The notes under the pieces: model-generated
Seen by the model: the letters and a program-made list of their open reading frames with translations, nothing else
The model's database searches: none
What the model was told of the DNA's origin: nothing
In this document: in pieces, positions 41,580 to 49,724 of the stretch
Layout: each line of letters begins with the position of its first letter
How positions within the stretch are numbered: the first letter of the stretch is position 1
Translations under genes and position numbers: made by a program
Source of the DNA: a virus
Virus record (IMG/VR): IMGVR_UViG_3300023174_000123
Location: 1-64,000 of that record
DNA: 64,000 bases
Strand: one strand, 5' to 3'

Positions 41580-42338
41580 ATGACGACTATAGTAGTAGTA
41601 AGCGGTGGATTTGATCCTGTGCATTCTGGGCACATCCGACTGATCAAAGCAGCCAGGATGTTGGGTGATCAGCTGATAGTGGGTATCAACAGCGATGAGT
41701 GGTTGGCCCGTAAAAAAGGTCGTGCATTTATGCCTTGGCAAGAACGACTGACAGTGCTGAACAATCTTAAGCCTGTGGACGAAGTTTACACCTTTGATGA
41801 CGAGGACGGCACAGCCTGCCACTTGTTGCAACAGGTCCGAGCACACTATCCAGAAGCACGTATTGTATTTGCCAATGGCGGCGACCGCACCAAGGACAAC
41901 ATTCCAGAAATGACAGTGCCAGGTGTAGAGTTTGTGTTTGGAGTAGGAGGCGAGGACAAAGCCAATTCTAGCTCGTGGATATTGCAAGAGTGGAAAGCAC
42001 CCAGGACCGAACGTGCCTGGGGATACTATCGTGTGTTGCACGAAGATGGTTCGCAAGTCAAGGTCAAAGAACTCACAGTTTTGCCTGGACAAAGTCTCAG
42101 CATGCAACGTCACAGTCAACGTGCTGAACATTGGTTTGTAGCTCAAGGTACGGCTACAGTTTATACTATTAACCGGAAAAGTGATGCTGAATTGTTAGGA
42201 GAATTTAATCGGCATCAGCACATACATATTGATTCTAATGAATGGCATCAGTTGTGTAACGAAACAGATAAACCCTTGCGTGTGGTAGAAATACAATACG
42301 GTGAAAATTGTGTGGAAGAGGACATAGTAAGACTGTGA
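41580..42338 (+). CDS. Nucleotidyltransferase-cupin fusion (sugar activation)
   Basis: 252 residues. An in-frame extension upstream exists, but the ATG at 41580 follows a perfect late promoter and opens the domain exactly. Residues 1-140 are a cytidylyltransferase-type fold with GGFDPVHSGHIRL (HxGH site) and a distant GINSDEW, as in HldE/GCT enzymes. Residues 150-252 are a cupin like the C-terminus of type II phosphomannose isomerases, with LPGQSLSMQRHSQRAEHWFV and HIDSNEWHQL. The fusion could make a nucleotide-activated sugar or sugar alcohol for the glycosyltransferases downstream. It ends in a GTGA overlap. Confidence 0.85.
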   Translation: MTTIVVVSGGFDPVHSGHIRLIKAARMLGDQLIVGINSDEWLARKKGRAFMPWQERLTVLNNLKPVDEVYTFDDEDGTACHLLQQVRAHYPEARIVFANGGDRTKDNIPEMTVPGVEFVFGVGGEDKANSSSWILQEWKAPRTERAWGYYRVLHEDGSQVKVKELTVLPGQSLSMQRHSQRAEHWFVAQGTATVYTINRKSDAELLGEFNRHQHIHIDSNEWHQLCNETDKPLRVVEIQYGENCVEEDIVRL

Positions 42339-43018
42339 CTCCTTTACCAATCTTTGTGGGCTACGATCCTAGAGAAGCTATAGCCTATCATGTCTGTGTT
42401 AACAGTATAATTCGGCATGCCAGCCAGCCGGTGGCTATCATGCCTGTGGCATTGAACTTGTTCCAGGACTATGAAGAAACACACGGTGACAACAGCAACC
42501 ATTTTGTTTATACCCGATTCCTAGTGCCACATCTCATGAGTTATAGCGATTGGGCTATATTCATTGACGGCGACATGGTGCTACGTGATGACATTGTCAA
42601 ACTTTGGAGTTTGAGAGAGTATGACAAAGATGTCATGGTAGTCAAACACGACTATAAAACACGCATGACAGAAAAATACATGGGGGCCAAAAACGAAGAC
42701 TATCCCAGAAAGAATTGGTCAAGTGTAATACTATGGAATTGTAGTAGCTGGCCCAATCGTAGGTTAACTCCAGAATTTGTGCAAAATCAACCCGGCAGTT
42801 ACCTTCATAGATTTGCCTGGTTAGAAGATGCCCGCATCGGCGAATTACCCCGAGAATGGAACTGGTTGCCAGATGAGTATGGTGCTAATCCCGAGGCCAA
42901 GTTGTTGCACTATACCTTGGGCACTCCGTGTTTTCATGAGTTTGCAAACACGCCACAAGCCGAAGAATGGCACCAGGAAAGAATCTTTACTGAACATTGC
43001 CAACAACGTGAGATTTAG
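42335..43018 (+). CDS. Glycosyltransferase, GT-A type
   Basis: 227 residues from the GTG at 42335, which overlaps the preceding stop (GTGA). FVYTRFLVPHLM and AIFIDGDMVLRDDI, with the DxD-like Asp-Gly-Asp metal site, resemble GT8-like glycosyltransferases. LHYTLGTPCFHEF near the C-terminus matches the His-containing loop of that fold. It is expected to transfer a sugar from an activated donor. Acceptor unknown. Confidence 0.75.
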   Translation: MTPLPIFVGYDPREAIAYHVCVNSIIRHASQPVAIMPVALNLFQDYEETHGDNSNHFVYTRFLVPHLMSYSDWAIFIDGDMVLRDDIVKLWSLREYDKDVMVVKHDYKTRMTEKYMGAKNEDYPRKNWSSVILWNCSSWPNRRLTPEFVQNQPGSYLHRFAWLEDARIGELPREWNWLPDEYGANPEAKLLHYTLGTPCFHEFANTPQAEEWHQERIFTEHCQQREI

Positions 43019-43021
43019 TAT

Positions 43022-43957
43022 ATGACCTTGAGAATTGCAGTATATCATCTCAGCGTGCCTCGAAAACCTAATTATGAAAAAACACACATGTTGCAGTTTT
43101 TTTCACAAGGTGTAAAACAGGTTGGAGATCAGGCCATTGATGTGCGAGATTATTCTGTCGTTGACAGTGATGTAGCTGTGATACAAGGTTGGATCAGTGA
43201 TCAAATTGAGAGCCCACATCTCAAACTTAGACAAGAGGTGATAGCGCAACAACTACAGCAAAGACGTTATGTAATCACTGCCGACAGCAACTTGTTCTTG
43301 TATTCAAACACTGAAAATCCCTTGCACTATTTGCGATACAGTGCCAATGGAGTATTTCCTAATACCGGTATATATTTTGACAACAAAGTTGACCCGGCTA
43401 GATGGATCCAGATACAGAAAGACCTTAACATCCAGTTAAAAGACTACAGGATCGATGGCAGGCATATTTTGATTTGTTTGCAACGCAACGGTGGATGGAG
43501 CATGGGCACGACCACGGTTTCTTGTTGGACAGAGAATGTGTTGGACACTCTTCGTCGACATACCAAAAGACCTATAGTGATCCGAGCACATCCGGGAGAT
43601 CGCCAAGCTAAACATTATCTTAGATCATTGGCCGCTTTGTCCGGCCATTACAATTTTGTTATTTCTGAAAACAAGACACTGTTAGAAGATTTACAGGACT
43701 GCTGGGCGGTAGTGAATCACAACAGCAGTCCGGCAGTGGCTGCGGCCATAGAAGGATATCCGGTATTTGTTACAGATCCAGAACGCAGCCAGTGCAAGGA
43801 AATTGCCAATGTTTGTCTGGCCAACATTGAACGACCATGGTTGCCAGATCGTTTGACCTGGGCGCAAAGATTGGCAATGAGTCATTGGAAGTTTGAGGAG
43901 CTCAAGTCTGGTGCGGCATGGCAACACTTGCGTTGGTTTGTTCGCGATAATCCTTAA
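43022..43957 (+). CDS. GT-B-like glycosyltransferase
   Basis: 311 residues. RPIVIRAHPGD and VVNHNSSPAVAAAIEGYPVF resemble the nucleotide-sugar-binding half of capsule or CDP-glycerol type transferases. The gene at 46142 has the same two motifs in the same order (RPIVVRPHPR, LVNHNSGPGIQAALAGTRPI), so the two are paralogues. The last 56 bases overlap a convergent glycosyltransferase gene. Donor and acceptor unknown. Confidence 0.7.
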   Translation: MTLRIAVYHLSVPRKPNYEKTHMLQFFSQGVKQVGDQAIDVRDYSVVDSDVAVIQGWISDQIESPHLKLRQEVIAQQLQQRRYVITADSNLFLYSNTENPLHYLRYSANGVFPNTGIYFDNKVDPARWIQIQKDLNIQLKDYRIDGRHILICLQRNGGWSMGTTTVSCWTENVLDTLRRHTKRPIVIRAHPGDRQAKHYLRSLAALSGHYNFVISENKTLLEDLQDCWAVVNHNSSPAVAAAIEGYPVFVTDPERSQCKEIANVCLANIERPWLPDRLTWAQRLAMSHWKFEELKSGAAWQHLRWFVRDNP

Positions 43958-44621
43958 GACGTTGAGCCCACTGAGATCTTAACAGTTGCATGCTTTCGTG
44001 ATTGAAGGCTTTTTTGTTGTATCTGCGATCTAGATAGGTCTGATCTAGATTGTTGCCAGTTACATCATAGCGATCATGTAACACTGTCACTGGAATCTCT
44101 AACACGGCACCGGCTTCGTGGCAGATGTTCTGTATCCAAGTGTCGGTAATTTGTGTGTGACTGATTTCACCAAATAAGTCATTCCAAACTCTGGGAATAA
44201 TAGGAAATAATGTAAGATTAGGTTTAAAATTTTGTGTGGTCATGTGCAACATGCCAACAAAATTGTTTTGTTTTTTGATATGTTGATCCCAACCTTGAGT
44301 CAGCATAACAGCATCATCATTCCAGATCACAAACCACTGGCCCTGAGCTTGTTGGGCCATGATATTGTAGTAGCGATTTAATTCCCAGTAACCCCAGGCC
44401 GGGCATGGCAATGCTCTACAAGAACCACCCCAGGCCGAGCAATCAGTACTCCATTTTGAGCTGGAAAAATATTCTATACTGGGCAAATCTGTGTCGTCGT
44501 GGGCCACAATTACTTCTATGTTTCCAGGATCATCACTCAAGTCAAACAGGCTGGCCATACTTCGTCGCAATAAATCTACGCGATTTTTTGTTGGTATAAG
44601 AACGCTGACTAAAATTGACAT
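43902..44621 (-). CDS. Family 2 type glycosyltransferase
   Basis: 239 residues. MSILVSVLIPTKNRVDLLRR is the classical GT2 start, and FVIWNDDAVMLTQGWDQHIK supplies the Asp-Asp metal site. The ATG at 44621 is chosen over an in-frame codon further upstream because the minus-strand late promoter ATTAAATA ends 7 bases before it. It is convergent with the preceding gene and divergent from the next. Confidence 0.82.
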   Translation of the reverse strand: MSILVSVLIPTKNRVDLLRRSMASLFDLSDDPGNIEVIVAHDDTDLPSIEYFSSSKWSTDCSAWGGSCRALPCPAWGYWELNRYYNIMAQQAQGQWFVIWNDDAVMLTQGWDQHIKKQNNFVGMLHMTTQNFKPNLTLFPIIPRVWNDLFGEISHTQITDTWIQNICHEAGAVLEIPVTVLHDRYDVTGNNLDQTYLDRRYNKKAFNHESMQLLRSQWAQRLKDYREQTNASVAMPHQT

Positions 44622-44628
44622 GTTATTA

Positions 44629-44636
44629 TATTTAAT
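44629..44636 (-). promoter_or_regulatory. Minus-strand late promoter ATTAAATA, leaderless type
   Basis: It ends 7 bases before the ATG at 44621 (minus). With the perfect plus-strand site at 44650 it forms a divergent late promoter pair. Confidence 0.55.
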
Positions 44637-44649
44637 CAAAAACTACGCA

Positions 44650-44657
44650 TATAAATA
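44650..44657 (+). promoter_or_regulatory. Late promoter TATAAATA (perfect), leaderless type
   Basis: Exact consensus, ending 5 bases (TTCCC) before the ATG at 44663. No ribosome site. Confidence 0.8.
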
Positions 44658-44662
44658 TTCCC

Positions 44663-45361
44663 ATGCGAGCATATGTGATCGGTCTTGGTCGGATTCCAAG
44701 TTCTTTTGAAAGTGCTGTCCAGGTATATAATACTTTAAGGTCATATGGACTTGACGTGGCCTTTCATGAAGGAACATACGGTGACGAAGTTGAAGAAATT
44801 TTTGCCCAAGAACAACGAATTTTATATCACACCAGCTTCAAAGGTAATCCGGTAGACGAGCAATACCGTCAGAGCAGCATGCGTTTTGGAGTCATGGCCT
44901 GTTTTCACAGTCATTATCGACTATGGCAACGATGTGTAGAGTTAAATGAACCAATACTGATTTTTGAAGATGATGTGATTTTTGAACGGGAGTGGATGCC
45001 AGTGGAATGGCAAGATGTGTTGTTGGTTGCCACTGGCAAAAGTGTTTATCGAGACGATTGGTATGCACAAAAATTATACCAACCCGAAGGTATTGCTCAA
45101 GCAGTGCCACTAAATCGCAAGGTCATGCCCGGAGCAGTAGGTTATGGATTGACCCCACAGGGCGCTGGTAAACTAACTGAATTTTATAAAACGTGTTTCT
45201 TGCCCGCTGACAATGCTATGAATGCCCAGGTAGTGCAACTAGAATGTCACACCTACCTCATGGGGCGTGCAGCACTCGAAGAAGACGGTAAAAAAAGTCT
45301 TACCAAAACTCGTATGTGGAGCAAACTCAAAAACGCCAATACGCCTCGGGACGAGCAATAA
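44663..45361 (+). CDS. Family 25 type glycosyltransferase
   Basis: 232 residues. MRAYVIGLGRIPSSFESA, GVMACFHSHYRLWQRCVELN and ILIFEDDVIFE (Glu-Asp-Asp site) are the landmarks of GT25 LPS galactosyltransferase-like enzymes. GAVGYGLTPQGAGKL fits the later conserved Y-x-x-S/T-x-x-G-A region. It would add hexose to a lipopolysaccharide-like or protein-bound glycan. Leaderless late mRNA. It overlaps the convergent next gene by 35 bases. Confidence 0.82.
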   Translation: MRAYVIGLGRIPSSFESAVQVYNTLRSYGLDVAFHEGTYGDEVEEIFAQEQRILYHTSFKGNPVDEQYRQSSMRFGVMACFHSHYRLWQRCVELNEPILIFEDDVIFEREWMPVEWQDVLLVATGKSVYRDDWYAQKLYQPEGIAQAVPLNRKVMPGAVGYGLTPQGAGKLTEFYKTCFLPADNAMNAQVVQLECHTYLMGRAALEEDGKKSLTKTRMWSKLKNANTPRDEQ

Positions 45362-46130
45362 CAAGATCTTGTGGGCGGCTGCGTCCTTGTTGTTTTCTTG
45401 AGCCTTTCAAATGATCCATAAATCTACCAAGTTCTGAGTTTATAAAAGGATGTCCAGCTCGCCCAGGTCCTGGCATAGTTGAAGTCAAATTATAAAATTT
45501 ATGCAGTGCTTGATATTGACGTCGTACCACGTCCCACACATAACTGTCATGCCATTCGGGTAGATTAAAAATAAGATCTTGATCATACATGGCACGCAGA
45601 TCCTGTATAAAATTTCTGGTAGCAGGATGATCAAGATTATATGCCACCCATCCACATTCGCTATGATACTTTTCTCCGCGACCCAGATAGCCAATCATGG
45701 CATCTGGCGCACACAACCGGTCCAGATCCACAACATGTATTGGACTATGAGTCACTGTGTCTGCATCCAACCATATCAGCCAACCCTCACTGGTATAATT
45801 GGCCACCAAACTTATGGCATAAATCTTGTAGGCAAACCGCACTGCGTTCCAACGGAAACTTTTTTTAGGATCAAACACTTCTGGCGGTCCTGCCAGTCCA
45901 TGAGCTAGAGGATTATTCTTGTGTCGTTCAACAAAAGAGTTCAGGGCAAAACTCAAGTTCAATAAGTCGTAAACTTGCGTGTTGGATCTTAAAGTTTGTG
46001 GAGTGCAATTTTCTGCGCACACAACTAGGTCAACTTCTGCTGGCCAATGTTGTTCAAATGCGTTGATCATGCGTTGACCATATTGTTTAAGACCGTCGGC
46101 ATTGAAAGTGGTAACTACAGTATATTTCAC
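45327..46130 (-). CDS. GT-A-like glycosyltransferase (DxD)
   Basis: 267 residues from a GTG at 46130. GWLIWLDADTVTHSPIHVVD carries the DAD metal site; MKYTVVTTFNADGLKQYGQR starts the Rossmann part. AGHPFINSELGRFMDHLKGS near the end is a conserved-looking acceptor-side segment. The minus-strand late site ACTAAATA lies 5 bases before the GTG. Its start is only 11 bases from that of the divergent gene at 46142. Confidence 0.7.
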   Translation of the reverse strand: MKYTVVTTFNADGLKQYGQRMINAFEQHWPAEVDLVVCAENCTPQTLRSNTQVYDLLNLSFALNSFVERHKNNPLAHGLAGPPEVFDPKKSFRWNAVRFAYKIYAISLVANYTSEGWLIWLDADTVTHSPIHVVDLDRLCAPDAMIGYLGRGEKYHSECGWVAYNLDHPATRNFIQDLRAMYDQDLIFNLPEWHDSYVWDVVRRQYQALHKFYNLTSTMPGPGRAGHPFINSELGRFMDHLKGSRKQQGRSRPQDLVIARPEAYWRF

Positions 46131-46135
46131 CTGGA

Positions 46136-46143
46136 TATTTAGT
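46136..46143 (-). promoter_or_regulatory. Minus-strand late promoter ACTAAATA, leaderless type
   Basis: It ends 5 bases (TCCAG) before the GTG at 46130. It overlaps the first bases of the divergent gene at 46142. Confidence 0.6.
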
Positions 46144-46990
46144 GATCAAAACAGTTGCCTATTTTCCTTCTCAGTTGGCCCAAAACAGTGGACCGGTCTT
46201 GTCAGCCATGTTGTCGGCCCTACAACAACATGGCATACGTATCTGTGAAAACAGCTATGATGCCGACGCGGCCATAATATGGAGTGTGCTATGGTCGGGC
46301 CGCATGGCCGCCAATCAAGAAGTCTGGGTGCGTTACCGAGATTCCAAGCGACCTGTGATAGTAGCCGATGTAGGTTCCCTATATCGTGGAGAAACCTGGA
46401 AGATAGCACTTAACTCGATCACAGCCAATGGTTGTTATGGACACACAGAAAATCTAGATTGGGATCGTCCTAAAAAACTGGGCATCAGCCAGGCTATCAA
46501 TGTCTCTAGAAATCCTAGGATCGTTATAGCCGCACAACATGCCCGTAGTCTACAAGTAGCAGGCCTGGTCAGCATGGAAGGCTGGGTTGTTCAACAAGTG
46601 GAACGACTACGCACAGTCACGGACCGTCCTATCGTGGTTAGGCCACATCCTAGAAGTCCTTTGGATTGGGCTGGACTGGTTCATTTGCCCCCGGATGTTG
46701 TCATAGAAAAACCTGTTAAGGTAGCCAATACCTATGACAGCTACAACCTGGCCTTTGATTGCCATGCATTGGTCAATCATAATTCGGGTCCAGGCATACA
46801 AGCAGCCTTGGCCGGTACCAGGCCCATTGTGGACTCCTCTAGCTTGGCTTATCCAGTCAGCATACAATTAGCGGATATCGAACAGCCATATACAGTGGAT
46901 AGAGACCAGTGGTTGGTAGAAATATGTCATACCGAATACACAGTGAAAGAAATCAAGCAAGGCTTATGGATACATCGCCTGGGACTATAG
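46142..46990 (+). CDS. GT-B-like glycosyltransferase, paralogue of 43022
   Basis: 282 residues from the GTG at 46142. RPIVVRPHPR and LVNHNSGPGIQAALAGTRPI match the gene at 43022. The N-terminal half (IKTVAYFPSQLAQNSGP) differs more, as expected for an acceptor-binding domain. I find no clear promoter for it; its start lies within the minus-strand late promoter. The end overlaps the next gene by 25 bases. Confidence 0.7.
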   Translation: MIKTVAYFPSQLAQNSGPVLSAMLSALQQHGIRICENSYDADAAIIWSVLWSGRMAANQEVWVRYRDSKRPVIVADVGSLYRGETWKIALNSITANGCYGHTENLDWDRPKKLGISQAINVSRNPRIVIAAQHARSLQVAGLVSMEGWVVQQVERLRTVTDRPIVVRPHPRSPLDWAGLVHLPPDVVIEKPVKVANTYDSYNLAFDCHALVNHNSGPGIQAALAGTRPIVDSSSLAYPVSIQLADIEQPYTVDRDQWLVEICHTEYTVKEIKQGLWIHRLGL

Positions 46991-47688
46991 ACTGCGCCTG
47001 TGTGATTCACGGCGATGCATATTCTTGGCAATATGTAGACCGTCTTTACAACATGTTGAAACGCAACATTTCTGCCGACATAACACTGCATGTTTACACC
47101 GAGTTTGACAGACCAGTGCCTGCTACATTTGTCAAACATGTTTTACACCCATGGAATATCCACGGCCCTCGTCAAGGCTGGTGGTATAAAATGCAGTTGT
47201 TTGACACGCAACATCATGCTGGGCCTTTGCTTTATTTTGATTTAGATACAGTTATTGTTTCTAACATAGATTGGATTTGGCAAAGTCCACTCAAATATTT
47301 TTGGGCAGTTAGAGATTTCAAATACCTTTGGGAACCCACTGATTTTGAAATTAATAGCAGTGTAATGTGGTGGGACACACGGCAATTTGATCATGTATGG
47401 CAAGCATTCCAACGCCAAGAGCTTAGAAAAATCATAAGCCAATATCGCGGCGATCAAGATTATTTGAGCATGGCCATCGGTCCCGATCATCGCAGATTGT
47501 TTGATCCAGATCGAATCAAAAGCTGGCGTTGGCAATGCTTGGACGGAGGATATACGTTTGAAAAGAGATCCTACAAACATCCTGGATTGGGCACTAGAAT
47601 AGACTCTAAAACCAGCGTATTGATATTTCACGGCAATCCCAAACCCGCAGATGTACCCGATCCAGTGGTTTTACAACATTGGCAATAA
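46966..47688 (+). CDS. GT-A-like glycosyltransferase (DLD)
   Basis: 240 residues from the ATG at 46966, 25 bases inside the preceding gene; a longer in-frame start exists but would overlap more. GPLLYFDLDTVIVSNIDWIW holds the DxD site, and SWRWQCLDGG and VLIFHGNPKP are typical later elements of glycosyltransferases of this build. Last of seven glycosyltransferase-like genes in the island. Confidence 0.72.
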   Translation: MDTSPGTIDCACVIHGDAYSWQYVDRLYNMLKRNISADITLHVYTEFDRPVPATFVKHVLHPWNIHGPRQGWWYKMQLFDTQHHAGPLLYFDLDTVIVSNIDWIWQSPLKYFWAVRDFKYLWEPTDFEINSSVMWWDTRQFDHVWQAFQRQELRKIISQYRGDQDYLSMAIGPDHRRLFDPDRIKSWRWQCLDGGYTFEKRSYKHPGLGTRIDSKTSVLIFHGNPKPADVPDPVVLQHWQ

Positions 47689-47693
47689 TATTC

Positions 47694-47701
47694 AATAAAT
47701 A
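47694..47701 (+). promoter_or_regulatory. Late promoter AATAAATA
   Basis: Followed by TCCTGG and a leader with AGGAG (47710-47714), 7 bases before the ATG at 47722. Confidence 0.75.
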
Positions 47702-47721
47702 TCCTGGACAGGAGATTGAAT

Positions 47722-48225
47722 ATGACAAACAGAACTATTCGAATATGCGGTTGGGGCACAGGTCAAAGTCCGGCCACTGTAACAGCCACGGTAGATGGCG
47801 AGCAAGTTTTTGCTGGTAAGATCGATCTGGTTGAATTACGTGCTGATAATCAAGGAGAATTTACAGCACCAGTACTTTTTACATTTGAGGTGCCCATGGA
47901 TTTCGTAGGTACCAAACACATGCGAGTAGTAGTAGAAGATGCCACGGTTAGATTTGCCTATGTGCAAGCCAACTATGTAACTGTAATGGGCAGATCTTCA
48001 GGACCTGACATGTATGTAGACTGTTCCGGATGCATCGACGGAGTCACAGACGCCAGGAAAAATGTGGTCATTGATGGCATTCTACAAACAGTGGATCGTA
48101 CCAAGGGCTATGGTGCCTGGCACTGGTTTATTGAACCCGGGTCAGTCATGGAGCATGATTTGGTAATATCTGCGGCTTTATTGGACACACTCAACCCCGA
48201 ACTTCAACAATTACCAACCTGGTAA
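47722..48225 (+). CDS. Beta-sandwich protein, possible carbohydrate-binding or surface protein
   Basis: 167 residues. RTIRICGWGTGQSPATVTAT and VDGEQVFAGKIDLVE, then VLFTFEVPMDFVGTKHMRVV, read like a xylan-binding-type carbohydrate-binding module. It is transcribed from its own late promoter with a strong ribosome site, right after the sugar genes. A virion surface protein that binds or carries glycan is possible. No definite family. Confidence 0.65.
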   Translation: MTNRTIRICGWGTGQSPATVTATVDGEQVFAGKIDLVELRADNQGEFTAPVLFTFEVPMDFVGTKHMRVVVEDATVRFAYVQANYVTVMGRSSGPDMYVDCSGCIDGVTDARKNVVIDGILQTVDRTKGYGAWHWFIEPGSVMEHDLVISAALLDTLNPELQQLPTW

Positions 48226-48232
48226 TATCAGG

Positions 48233-48261
48233 TTGACCAAATAATCCTGTTTTGCTATAAT
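48233..48261 (+). promoter_or_regulatory. Early sigma70-type promoter
   Basis: TTGACC (48233-48238), a 17-base spacer and TATAAT (48256-48261). The leader of about 42 bases contains AAAGG (48299-48303) before the ATG at 48310. Confidence 0.88.
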
Positions 48262-48309
48262 TGTTACATAATGTAGTTTTTATACAACATTTTTGTAGAA
48301 AGGCAAAAT

Positions 48310-48534
48310 ATGAATCAAAAATTAAGAGCAGGTTTACAAACAGCCACAATCGGCGCATTCTGCGTGGCAGTGACATTTGCTTTCCAATACATGTCTGCCA
48401 ATATGACCCCTGAGCAGTTTGTGATTGGACTGGCAGTCATGGGCATAACCGCTTGTTTTTATACGATTTATTCTGTGTTATTGTCTCGTATTGAGTATCA
48501 AGACCACTTGAAGAGCATGGTTGACAAGAAATAA
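48310..48534 (+). CDS. Small two-helix membrane protein
   Basis: 74 residues. Two hydrophobic stretches, AGLQTATIGAFCVAVTFAF and FVIGLAVMGITACFYTIYSV, should span the inner membrane, with a short loop between them and a charged C-terminus (HLKSMVDKK). Early consensus promoter and ribosome site. An early phage membrane protein might serve superinfection exclusion or host takeover; a lysis role is less likely because it is early. The next promoter starts inside its 3' end. Confidence 0.75.
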   Translation: MNQKLRAGLQTATIGAFCVAVTFAFQYMSANMTPEQFVIGLAVMGITACFYTIYSVLLSRIEYQDHLKSMVDKK

Positions 48535-48549
48535 TCCATTTGCTATAAT
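48521..48549 (+). promoter_or_regulatory. Early promoter with perfect consensus boxes
   Basis: TTGACA (48521-48526), a 17-base spacer and TATAAT (48544-48549), a full sigma70 match. The leader has AAGGAG (48571-48576), 5 bases before the ATG at 48582. Confidence 0.92.
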
Positions 48550-48581
48550 ATTATTATTAAAACAATCAACAAGGAGCTTGT

Positions 48582-49601
48582 ATGTCAACAATCGTGGTCA
48601 AATCTGGCAGTTATCGCAACACCCCTGTGAATAATGTCACATTCGCCTTGGTCAAGGGTTTTCAAACTGGGGCCAAGGGAGGCTATGTTACCGTGAAAGC
48701 AGATGGTTATTTTGGCCCCGAAGTGCCAGAAGTAGTTCGTATCAAAGTAGACAGCATTGAAGATTTGGAGTTCACCACTGACTCAGTGATTGCAGATCGC
48801 CCTGTGGTGACTCAGACTCCTGTGGAGACCGATGATGAAGTCATGGATCGTATTGGGCAGAGATTTGAAATCCTGCAAGAAATGACCCGTGCCACCATCG
48901 CTGGTGATGTCCGTGCCATGATCGTGGTAGGCCCTCCTGGAGTAGGTAAAAGTTACGGCGTAGAATACGAACTAGAAAAGTCTGGCCTGTTTGAACGCAT
49001 CACTGGTCGCAAGATCAAGTATGAAGTGATCAAAGGTGCCATGACTCCGATTGGGCTCTACTGCACGTTGTACAAACATTCAGATCCCAACAATGTCTTG
49101 GTGTTTGACGACTGTGACTCAGTGTTCCAAGATGACTTGAGCTTGAACATTCTCAAGGCTGCCCTGGACTCAGGCAAGAAGCGTAGGATCTACTGGAACT
49201 CAGACTCAGCCATGTTGCGCAGAGAAGGTGTTCCTGACTGTTTTGACTTCAAAGGTGGCTGTATTTTCATCACCAACTTGAAGTTTGACAACCTGCAGAG
49301 CAAGAAGATGAAGGACCATTTGGAGGCACTACAGAGTCGTTGCCACTTCTTGGACTTGACCTTGAACACCATGCGTGACAAGTTCTTGCGTATCAAGCAG
49401 ATCTTCCGCCAAGGACAACTGTTCAATGACTATGACTTTACACCAGAAAAAGGTGAAGAGATCCTGAACTTTATGGATGCCAACAAGGACCGCCTGCGTG
49501 AAATGAGCCTGCGTATGGCCTTGAAAATCGCAGACTTGACCAAGGTGTCTGACACCAACTGGAAGGCCCTGGCTGTATCAACATGTATGAAAAATTCTTA
49601 A
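48582..49601 (+). CDS. AAA+ ATPase
   Basis: 339 residues. Walker A GPPGVGKSYGVEYEL and Walker B NVLVFDDCDSVF are clear, with sensor-1-like IFITNL following. An N-terminal domain of about 100 residues and an acidic linker precede the ATPase. It has the strongest early promoter in the window and a twin-hairpin terminator behind it, so it is its own highly expressed unit. It does not look like clamp loader gp44 in its N-terminus. Role unknown; remodelling of a host or replication complex is plausible. Confidence 0.85.
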   Translation: MSTIVVKSGSYRNTPVNNVTFALVKGFQTGAKGGYVTVKADGYFGPEVPEVVRIKVDSIEDLEFTTDSVIADRPVVTQTPVETDDEVMDRIGQRFEILQEMTRATIAGDVRAMIVVGPPGVGKSYGVEYELEKSGLFERITGRKIKYEVIKGAMTPIGLYCTLYKHSDPNNVLVFDDCDSVFQDDLSLNILKAALDSGKKRRIYWNSDSAMLRREGVPDCFDFKGGCIFITNLKFDNLQSKKMKDHLEALQSRCHFLDLTLNTMRDKFLRIKQIFRQGQLFNDYDFTPEKGEEILNFMDANKDRLREMSLRMALKIADLTKVSDTNWKALAVSTCMKNS

Positions 49602-49635
49602 TCGTGTGCAAAACGGTTAAGTAATCGGTAGCTCC

Positions 49636-49658
49636 TGGGTAGACTCAAAAACTACCCA
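49636..49658 (+). other. Stem-loop before the terminator
   Basis: A 7-bp stem TGGGTAG/CTACCCA (49636-49642 with 49652-49658) and a 9-base loop. It lacks a T run, and probably protects the 3' end of the ATPase mRNA or assists termination. Confidence 0.6.
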
Positions 49659-49664
49659 TTTAAC

Positions 49665-49690
49665 ACAGGCACTTAGGTGCCTGTTTTTTT
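49665..49690 (+). terminator. Intrinsic terminator after the AAA+ gene
   Basis: An 8-bp stem ACAGGCAC/GTGCCTGT around the loop TTAG ends in a run of seven T residues (49684-49690). This is the clearest terminator of the window. Confidence 0.95.
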
Positions 49691-49718
49691 GATCTTTGTC
49701 TGATAAGTATGTTATACT
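49689..49718 (+). promoter_or_regulatory. Early promoter, leaderless type
   Basis: TTGATC (49689-49694), an 18-base spacer and TATACT (49713-49718). Six bases separate the -10 box from the ATG at 49725, with no ribosome site. It starts in the T run of the terminator. Confidence 0.65.
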
Positions 49719-49724
49719 AGTTCC

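Noticed and set aside
48582-49601. AAA+ ATPase as clamp loader large subunit gp44
   Set aside because: It has an additional N-terminal domain and lacks the SRC-type motif expected of clamp loaders, so the gene was left as a generic AAA+ ATPase.
49602-49664. Possible tRNA or small RNA before the terminator
   Set aside because: A stem-loop is present but no cloverleaf, no T-loop sequence and no acceptor stem can be formed.
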